Below, in pieces: positions 33,817-41,486 of a stretch of 41,486 bases of DNA (positions are counted from its first letter, which is position 1; the number at the start of each line of letters is the position of its first letter). The notes under the pieces were generated by a model, which worked only from the letters and a program-made list of their open reading frames with translations, made no database searches and was not told the DNA's origin. The DNA is from Diphasiastrum complanatum (lineage: Eukaryota > Streptophyta > Lycopodiopsida > Lycopodiales > Lycopodiaceae), in assembly GCA_029204225.1 (NCBI GenBank), contig MU835144.1:1-41486 (forward strand). Reading direction: 5' to 3'. The translations under genes and the position numbers were made by a program.

Positions 33817-33886
33817 AATATCAAACTTGTGTGCATTTGACCATTTCGATCAATCAAAATGGTTAAATGTGCATAAGTTTGATATT
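33817..33886 (+). repeat. 30-bp inverted repeat with 10-nt loop
   Basis: Arms are 33817-33846 and 33857-33886, with loop CGATCAATCA. Of 30 positions, 26 pair as Watson-Crick and the other four would be G-U pairs in a plus-strand RNA, so the stem is fully pairable. A third, looser copy of the arm (GAACTTGTGCACATTTGAGC) lies near 34057. Confidence 0.88.
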
Positions 33887-35558
33887 ATTCAGAAAACTAC
33901 ATTAAAAATGGATTATTGTCATATCAAGAGGTTTCAGATTACAATGCGGACTACACAGATGCGTCCATAGCATGTTGTTTCCCTTAGAAAGTAAAAGGAC
34001 AAAAAATAGAGCAAAATATATATATTTGGCTTGACAACCTTTGACCATATGATTTTGAACTTGTGCACATTTGAGCATTTGGATAGAAGTCTAACATTGT
34101 ACATAAATATGCAAAGCTAGTTAGATAGCCAAGTAGCTAAAATCTTATTGCACTATCATGGGGGAATTGAGCACCACAGTTTTAAAAGCATTCAATGATT
34201 TTTTAATATATAATATAGTTATGATATTATAACTTATTCTATAATTAAGTTGGAACACATAAGCCCAACTATGTACAAATTTAGCCTAGAAAGTTCACCT
34301 TATTAGCTTTGGTTGAGATGGTCTTCTCTAGTAGCTTCAATTGATGGGATTGTTGCAAGGTTGTTGATAATACTTTCATATCTTGCAAAAGTTTATTTAG
34401 ATTTTTAAGTTTTGGTGAACTCCATGGTGAAGCTGTTTTGGAGAGTTCTTATTGGCCATGTGGATGGGAAAAAGCAAAAAAAAAGCTAAAATTGCTATTA
34501 GGAAAGTCCCTTTTGTAGTTTGGACTTTTTCTGATGATTGTATATTATGAATCATGATGCCTGTGCAAAGTAATAATAAATAACAAGGTGACTTGGAAGA
34601 TGAAGACATGCTCAAAGTTGGAGCATGAAATTGCTAAAAAAAATTGACAAAAAGTCATTTCAATTCATAATGATTTTAAATAAAGGACATTTTTGTGCTT
34701 AAGCACAATAAGAAGTGAGCTACGTGTCACCTTTTTGCACATCATCACAACAACTCACCTTTTTACACACCAATATAGCATCACTTGAGTCAAAGCTAAA
34801 AATATTATTGACCACATTACAATCCCAACAAAATCACAAAAGATCATGCATGATACACAAAGAGAGGTAGGCTTACAAAAGGACATTAAAGCATGCTATT
34901 TGGATGAGTTTTTAACTCAAAAAGTCGACATATACAAACAAGTGAAGCGTTAGAATTAACATGTGAATGGTCAGGTGAAAATTTTCTCTCACTTGTTGAA
35001 TATCATCCACCTTTAATTAGTGTACATTTCGAATTTAAATTAGATTATTTAATTCTAGTCTTTGATGTACTTCATTGAAAGGTTGGGGTTGAGCTAAACG
35101 CCTCTTGGAATCAACTGCCAAAGGCCCCTATAGGCATCAAACTTACATGTTAAGACGAGTGTTGGGTGGGTATCATCCTAGGACGAGTATAGATAGGACT
35201 AGTATTGCAATGGTGATACTAGCCATTATCAATCATGGTATGAATATATGAAGGGTAGAATGTTTCAAAAAAGAATTAATTTTTTTTTGAGAAACATGAC
35301 ATTTTTTTTCTAGTAGGCATCGCTATTTGAAAAAAAAAACATTTTATGTACGTGCCAACCGATGTATTTGGGGCACCTTAAACAAATTGTTACATTCAAA
35401 AGAAGTTATTATATTAATATTTGGGCAAATACCCATAATTTCCCCCATGTCTCGATGTTAATGTGGGTATTGCCTAGGTCATAACCAGCCTCAATTGAGT
35501 ATTGATGCAAATATTCACTTCGTTAATCGAAGGGTCTGATTCTCTGCTAGTTATCTAT
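33887..35558. other. AT-rich spacer
   Basis: No coding sequence is seen. Short A and T runs occur near 34480 and 35280-35340. Confidence 0.5.
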
Positions 35559-35660
35559 GTACGTGATCAACACTAGTTAACACCTAAGGATGCACTCCAC
35601 TCCCTCTGTACCTGATCAGCACTGGTTAACACCTTCTAAGGACGCACTCCACTTCCTTCA
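35559..35660. repeat. Two-unit ~50-bp tandem repeat
   Basis: TGTACGTGATCAACACTAGT at 35559 recurs as TGTACCTGATCAGCACTGGT at 35607, followed in both by TAACACCT and GCACTCCACT. Period 48 bp. Confidence 0.85.
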
Positions 35661-36000
35661 AATAGAGGGTGAAGGGCTGGGTTTGTAGGCAAGGGAAGTT
35701 ACAGTAGTGCATGTGGAATAGAAGGAGATATTAAGGGAGATCGTGATCTAATTGCAATGGCACATAGCTGAGGGTGGCATTTAGCTCCACTCGTTGTTTT
35801 ACGAGTTGGTTCAATGGCTTGAAAATTTCTTTCATGAGCATTGGATTATTTTAATCGTAAATCAGCATTACAAATTACAATCTATGTAAACAAATGTGTG
35901 ACATTTGGATGTCAGGGGTGGGACCTGGAGAGGTGCAGGCTAGCTAGCTGGAGGTGGATTTTCCAACACAAAGTGTCATTGTGTGGGTTGACAAATTTAG
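35661..36000. other. Spacer
   Basis: No gene or repeat is seen. Confidence 0.5.
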
Positions 36001-36029
36001 ACATTGCAATACAAAAATAAATTTATATC

Positions 36030-36610
36030 ATGGTCTGGGGGGCCAAGGCTGCTAGATTTGGAGCGAACGGTGGACCCAGGAGCACGTGGGAGCACGGCAC
36101 CGCATAGTCGCACTGCTGCACCCTTTTGTCCTAGACGCATGGGCCATGGCGGAGGCCTCTACATTGGCCACACCTGTCATTTTATATTGGTCGTCTCCAG
36201 GTGGCATGGTCTGATTGGTTTTCTCTGGTCAAAAGTTGACTGGATTTGCCACCGGTGGCAGCCTCTGCCCGAGGAGGCGGTTGGGTCAACTTTGCCTCGG
36301 TGCGGCGGTGGCAGGTGGGCGGTAGGAGGTCGCTGACGGAGGCACGCGGGGGAAAAATAGAGGGATTGTTGCGTCTCACTTCCACATGTGGCAGTGGGGT
36401 TTCGGTGAGGCCTAGGGATTCGTCTTGAGAGGCAGGCTCGAAGCAGGAAACGGGGATGACCTCTGCAGCTGGTGCCCGGCTCCGGCTGCTGCCACTGGAA
36501 CACTGCAGAATGCAGATTGTGGGCAGCAGCAACAGCAGTAGCTGCTGCAGCTGCCACGTCGATGTCGCCTGATCCTCAGACACTCCCAATCTGCTCAATT
36601 GGCCTCAGTC
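36030..36610. other. GC- and CpG-rich segment
   Basis: This segment is clearly richer in G+C and CpG than the flanking DNA. It has overlapping open frames on both strands, mostly Ala/Arg/Pro/Gly, and a CAGCAGCAACAGCAG-like stretch at 36523-36550. No domain is recognised. It may be a promoter or untranslated exon of a gene on either strand, or a GC-rich repeat. Confidence 0.4.
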
Positions 36611-37755
36611 TTCTAAGGCTATGAGTCTATGATCGTCTTCTTCTTCTTCTTCTTCTTCAATTTTTATTGATTTAATTTAATTTTCAAATATCACATTCTA
36701 CATACCTCGAATTGTCGAGCTTTTTAGTGTATGTAGATCACCCATTCAGCCTCTCCATTTCATCCTTATCTCACCTCTGTCTGTCTGTGTGTCTGTGTTT
36801 TGTCTCAACCTGTTTTGAGTTGACACTTTACCTGCAGCTTAAGATTTTGTGATTTTTAGCTGCCGGAATTTTCTTTCTTGTTCTTGAAGCTTACTCTTCT
36901 GCAGCCTGCTCCTCCTTAATTTGAGTGATCATAGACTTTGGTTTGATTGAATTTAGAAGTGATGAGTTCTGGTGTTCTGGATTTGAGTACCTGATAAAGT
37001 TGGGTGCTGGAAAAAACATGTCAACTCAGGCAATTCATAGCTGTGCTGAATTGCTGTTACAGCCTCAGGGCTGCTGCTGCTGTTGCCACATCTGTGGCAA
37101 AACTGCCTGTTTTTTGGTTCTGTGTACTTGCAAGTTGCCAGCATTGAATGTGTAGGGCCCTGTTTCTCATGTATGTCAACAGCATCATCAATATATAGGG
37201 AGCCTTCAGCCAACAAATGATGCAGTAACCATAGTCACTTAAGTCTTTACTCTTAAGTCTTAAGCCTTTAGTCTTACCATGCTATACTACTGGCTCAGAT
37301 TGCAGACACCAGGTAGAATTCTGGCAAAAGGGAGCTAAAGTCACTGATGGAGTGCGATCTAAAGATCTAAAGCGCAATAGAGACGTAACAATATGATGGC
37401 ACGAGATTCTGGATTACAGTTCTGTGTGAGGTTATATCTGCTTGTTTGAGTAACCGTCTTCTCTCTCAGGCAGCTTTGCTTTTAATGGTCAAGATCTGGA
37501 AGCATCTGCAGAAAGAAGAAGCAGGAAAGGACATATCTCTTGAAAGAGGAAGGCAACTGTGAGTTAATCAGGCTAAATGGATTGGGAGAGATGGAGTCTC
37601 CAACCTCGTAGAGAAAGGTAGCTAGGTTTCTTTCTTCTTGCACGATCAAGCTAGCCTTGTGTGTGCAGACTTCAGAGAGTAATGCATGATGGGCTTAATT
37701 CTGATCTAAGTTGCTGGTCATTAAGTCGAAGAATTTGATTAGGCTAAGAAAGGAG
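36611..37755. other. Presumed upstream region or 5' UTR of EPFL gene
   Basis: It holds (CTT)n at 36632-36657, pyrimidine-rich and GTCT-rich runs (36776-36805) and CTG-rich DNA at 37065-37095. An acceptor-like TTCTCTCTCAG lies near 37459-37469 and could belong to a 5' UTR intron. No coding frame is supported. Confidence 0.4.
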
Positions 37756-37962
37756 ATGGGTAGACTTTGTGCGGGGAATGGCAGATGCACTGGTCAGGCT
37801 AGAATGGGGACGTGTGTTGGCTACTGCGTAATCATCATGCTAAGTGTGCTGGATTTTGCTGCTTCTAGCCGTCCTACATTTCACTTTGATGCTGGTAAGT
37901 GATCCTACATTTCACTTTGATGCTGGTAAGTGACAAAGCAACGAAATGGTTGTTTCTCCGGC

Positions 37963-38051
<89 letters not shown>

Positions 38052-38781
38052 TTGGGGGTGATCATTGATCACTGAGTGCTCCTAAAAGTCTAGCTGCTTT
38101 CTTTGCTGCATTGAATGCAGATAAAATGATCCGTATACAGATTTGAGTTCTCAAATGGCCCCACACCGACACTTAAACTAACCCGAAACTAGGCTGAAAT
38201 GCAGGCGTGCTGGAGAAGAATAGAGTAGTTTATACAGCGTCAAACGCTGCGGAGATCCGAGTACAGGTTTTTCTCAAATCCAAAATCTACATTGTTCTGT
38301 GCTCTAAAAAGTGAATATTTTGCCAACAATTTTAACTCACAATTAACCTGATCAGGATGACATAAGTGTTGCACATCCACATAATGTACATCAGCTGAAT
38401 CAAGCTCGAAATCAAATCTCTAGTGTAGCTACGATTGCATGAATACAGTTGATTGTCTCTTTGCTAAAATGCATTTGAATAGTTGATTTATCGTTGATCT
38501 CATAATCAGCACGAGCTTTGTCTTTGGTTGTGCAGCCAGCAAACCTGAAGATGCAGGCCGGTCCCGAAGTGAAGATCCGCTCATCATCCTGCAGCTTAAA
38601 ATTTGAGAAGAGACACTTGAATGGACTGGGATCAGCTCCACCTCACTGCAACTACAAGTGTAGATCTTGTAATCCGTGCACTGCTGTGCACGTGCCCATC
38701 AAACCAGGCCTCATCAAACTGGCAGAATACTACCCAGAGGCATGGCGCTGCCAATGTGGAGGCAGACTATACGTGCCTTGA
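37756..38781 (+). CDS. EPFL secreted signalling peptide precursor, three exons
   Basis: Cysteine-rich secreted peptide of the EPIDERMAL PATTERNING FACTOR-LIKE family, a ligand for ERECTA-type receptor kinases in stomatal patterning and growth. Exons are 37756-37894, 38205-38266 and 38536-38781. Introns are 310 and 269 bp, GT-AG, and the phases (1, then 0) match, giving 148 residues. Residues 17-36 (start MGTCVGYCVIIML) look like a signal peptide, and ATG 37804 is an alternative start. The mature domain is at the C-terminus: SAPPHC, then Cys 105, 109, 112 and 115, the loop VHVPIKPGL, EYYPEAWRCQCG (Cys 139 and 141), ending GGRLYVP. Six cysteines with this spacing and EYYPEAWRC fit the EPFL4/5/6 (CHALLAH) group. 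One more Cys (86) lies in the pro-region. The first two exons are my reconstruction; exon 3 is certain. Confidence 0.85.
37872..37933 (+). repeat. 31-bp perfect tandem duplication spanning EPFL exon 1 donor
   Basis: The unit TCCTACATTTCAC plus TTTGATGCTGGTAAGTGA occurs twice in tandem, so GCTG|GTAAGT donors stand at 37895 and 37926. Use of the second would run into the in-frame TGA of the first unit. Confidence 0.95.
37966..38049. repeat. (GA)n microsatellite in EPFL intron 1
   Basis: About 42 perfect GA units, 71 bp after the first donor and 155 bp before the exon 2 start. Confidence 0.97.
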
Positions 38782-39000
38782 GCTGCAAAAGCGACACAGC
38801 TCTTGCTTATTTGTCCTGTCTACCTTTTGTAATAACCCGTTGTTTATCTGTGCTTAACTCCTACTCTCCGTGTTAGTAACTCAAGGCTAAAGCCCACTTA
38901 CTTATATATACAAATATTTACAGGCCGTGGCCCGTCAAATAGGCAGCTAACCGGGAGCTGAAAACTCTGACGGTTGAGGTATTTTGGAGCTACAAGTGTA
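38782..39000 (+). other. EPFL 3' UTR, extent unknown
   Basis: It follows the stop at 38779-38781. TGTAATAACCC near 38827 and TATATATACAAATATTT near 38904 could form a polyadenylation region. Inference only. Confidence 0.4.
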
Positions 39001-40157
39001 CTATATGCCATAAACCTTTTACTCATGTCTTTGCATGATAAAGAAGAAGATCGTGTTTTTGTTTCTGATGCAACCGCAGGAGCTCAGGAAAATATCTTGC
39101 AGATACACAGCACTAAGTTCAAACTGCACAGTGTATAGTGCATACCCACAGCTTCAGGTACTTGCAGCAAGGCAGCTAGAAAGATCTTATGCCTGTGAAC
39201 CCCTGCATATGATGATACGAAGTACTCCCAAAGAAAGAAACGAGAGAATTCACTGATTTTGTGAAGGATAGACCTACCCGTAACCCAATAGCCAGGTATC
39301 CACCTATTTGCGCAGCAGCACATATAATTGCTAGAGCTACTCTATCCTGAGAGTACTTCTACCATAGTTTTTACTGTAGCATTTTGTAGCACAAAGTATG
39401 ATGACCCAGCAGTTCTATGCGAAATCAAGTTTTACATCTGATCAGGGAGAATATTATTGAGTTTAGTACCATATCTCAAGTACAGTGTCACTCTTTGTTA
39501 AGAATTCTTACTTGACATAATATTCATATCTTTTTCTCTTTTTCTTTTCCAGCATCCTTGGGAATTGTAACAGAAGCCTTGAGGATATACTTTTCTTTTC
39601 TATACATATCAAAGATCACAATGTCTCACCACTTTTGGCGCTTCATGAATCATTTTGCCACATGTACTAAAGTACCCAAACACACAATTCCATTATATGT
39701 GCCAAGAGAGTGCAGTGACAAGTGTCCTTAAAAAATATTATGGTCCTTCATCTTTACAATCCTCCAATGATGTTCCTAGTACCTTCTCAAAGGACTGTAA
39801 TAACTAGTAAACGGTATCACCTCATTGGCTGCCGTTGGTGTTCTTGTTTATGCATCATGATTGAGTATACTATCTAAGCTTCCAAAATTGTATCCTTAAT
39901 TTTCTTACCACTTCAGGTGTGTGGTGTGGAGTGTGTGTTAAACAAAGTTGAAAGTACCACATCTTGGTTCTTTAACAAGACCCTAGATTCCTTTCAAATT
40001 ATCATGTTTCTAGATTGCATGTTTCATTAGGCTTTCTAGGTTGCTAATAAAGCACTTGGATTTCAAAATGCACCCAAAATTAGACAAGAAATTTGTGATA
40101 AGCTTGGTGGGTTGATGGATTTTGTTTTTTTTACATAAATTAAATTGAGTTGTGTTT
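39001..40157. other. Spacer
   Basis: Short open frames on both strands (39035-39323) have no recognisable family. Nothing else is seen. Confidence 0.5.
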
Positions 40158-40162
40158 TCTCT

Positions 40163-40226
<64 letters not shown>

Positions 40227-40235
40227 CACACACAG
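40158..40235. repeat. Compound (TC)n(AC)n microsatellite, interrupted
   Basis: About 19 TC units with one extra C at 40181, followed by about 15 AC units and an AACACACACA end. Same composition and order as 23647-23823. Confidence 0.97.
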
Positions 40236-41486
40236 TTATGTGACGTCAGTCAAGCTGTTCAGGTTGCACCGAGACGGCAGAAATGCATAGCAAGGTCACC
40301 CTTGCTCACGGTTAATGCTAGCCCACAACCGCAAACTATCCCATCCTCAATCTGAAGCATCCATTAGTCTATACACCCATTCTAGTCCATGGTGTCATGA
40401 GATTTCAGTTAATGTAGTCTAGATTAAGTGTCGAATACTCCATTGTAAGAGGGGCCCGTATGGAATTAAATATCTCCCTCATACACATACTCTCTCTTTT
40501 GCACAAAAAGTTATGGGATTATATATCCTCCCAAATACACATAAAATTGAATGAGTATACTTGTTCAAGACAATGATTATTGGCTAGTTTGAAGTGCACA
40601 TGTGTTTTGTGATGTTACAATATAGAGTTTATAATATGTTGAGAACTTAAGATTGCAAGGTGTTCTTATTAATGGAGTCTACAACTAAACTTTAAGAAAA
40701 ATTTCAAGACTAGCTCTTGCATATCACTAAGAGTCAACGTTTAAAAAGAGAACATAAAGTGGAAGAATATGTTTTCTAATTTTTGTAAACAATGTGCATA
40801 CTTTCAAATTGGTGATAGTGATTAAGTAGTAAAATTTATTGTTTTAAATGTTGAAGCATAACGGGTATTGTTATTATCTATATTCTCAAGGTAATAGTCA
40901 TGCAAGTCATTTTCAATATATCATGGAAGCTCAAAATTTCTTTTTAGTATATCATGAATGAAGCTAAAAGCCTATAATTGATATAATGAGCATCAATTCA
41001 TGACTCATTGCAAGGAATACGAAGCTCGGAACACTAATCCCGAGCTCTACTTTGTTATGCTTACTTTTGTAATTTTCACAGGAAACATGAAATATAAGAT
41101 TGTAATTGATAACTAAATTAATAACTATAAATGACAAATATAAACTTCATGCCTAGTTCTAATTTGTTTTGCTGACACTGGAGTTGTAGCAAAATCCACA
41201 CAAAAGTGTGTATTTCAACCACTTTTTCAAAAATATATATCCCACCAACTGTCACAATTAATGTCATCAAATCCTTCCACATACATGTTCTCAGATGTAC
41301 ATTTATTGATTAAAAAAATTGAGCCATTGATTTTGAGCAAATTGCAAGCAAGATATGATGTGCCAAACATGTGGAAGTATTGGTCAAACTTTGATAGTTT
41401 TAAATGTGAGTGTGTGATACTATGTCTTTAACTACATTTTGTACAACTTCCATTCTAAAAATATCCTATATGACCATAACAACATG
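40236..41486. other. AT-rich spacer to window end
   Basis: No coding, RNA or element signal is recognised. Confidence 0.5.

Noticed and set aside
36177-36598. Two overlapping minus frames of 126 and 138 residues in GC-rich DNA
   Set aside because: Long frames are expected by chance at high GC. Frames overlap on both strands and no domain is seen.
39035-39323. Frames of 73 (plus) and 79 (minus) residues right of EPFL
   Set aside because: They overlap on opposite strands and have no domain, start context or splice support.

Overview
The window is nuclear DNA of a land plant. It is AT-rich and repeat-dense, has no long cellular ORFs, and carries GT-AG introns, Copia, Gypsy and LINE retroelements and long CT/GA microsatellites. 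Two plant genes can be recognised from split exons: the last three exons of a 7-dehydrocholesterol reductase (DWF5 type) and a three-exon EPIDERMAL PATTERNING FACTOR-LIKE (EPFL) signalling-peptide gene. A captured 18S rRNA scrap resembles the seed-free-plant form of 18S as I remember it. A fern or another seed-free vascular plant is my guess; this is inference, not proof.

Layout. 1-1340: a broken LINE reverse transcriptase and two LINE 3' ends, one with an 18S rRNA piece inside it. 1613-4946: Copia element A (minus) with two LTRs; its integrase is deleted so that protease runs into RT. 4960-12922: a probable nest in which a Gypsy pol (D, plus) flanks decayed Copia B (minus), which holds decayed Copia C (minus). 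D's 3' LTR starts at 12923. 14341-14942: the orphan 3' exons of the sterol reductase. 16498-20160: Copia E, with direct LTRs, pol on minus but gag on plus. 22107-22990: an old LTR plus leader (H) related to element G. 24450-25312: a Copia gag fragment (F, minus). 25745-27560: a Gypsy integrase (I, minus) split by a clean 837-bp solo LTR with an ACTAG target duplication. 27971-33754: Copia G (plus), by far the youngest element, with 655-bp LTRs differing at one base, an ATATC target duplication and a 1162-codon open frame, but no gag N-terminal domain and no early AUG. 33817-33886: a 30-bp hairpin fully pairable as RNA. 36000-38900: a less repetitive tract, GC-rich at its left edge, ending in the EPFL gene. 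38900-41486: nothing recognisable apart from a compound CT/CA microsatellite.

How it fits together. Most of the window is a graveyard of LTR elements. G alone looks recently mobile and was probably helped in trans for Gag. The two cellular genes act in different pathways (brassinosteroid/sterol synthesis and stomatal or growth signalling) and show no operon-like link. Both are on the plus strand. The sterol reductase lies immediately right of the TE nest, so either its upstream introns are stuffed with TEs or it is a detached 3' fragment.
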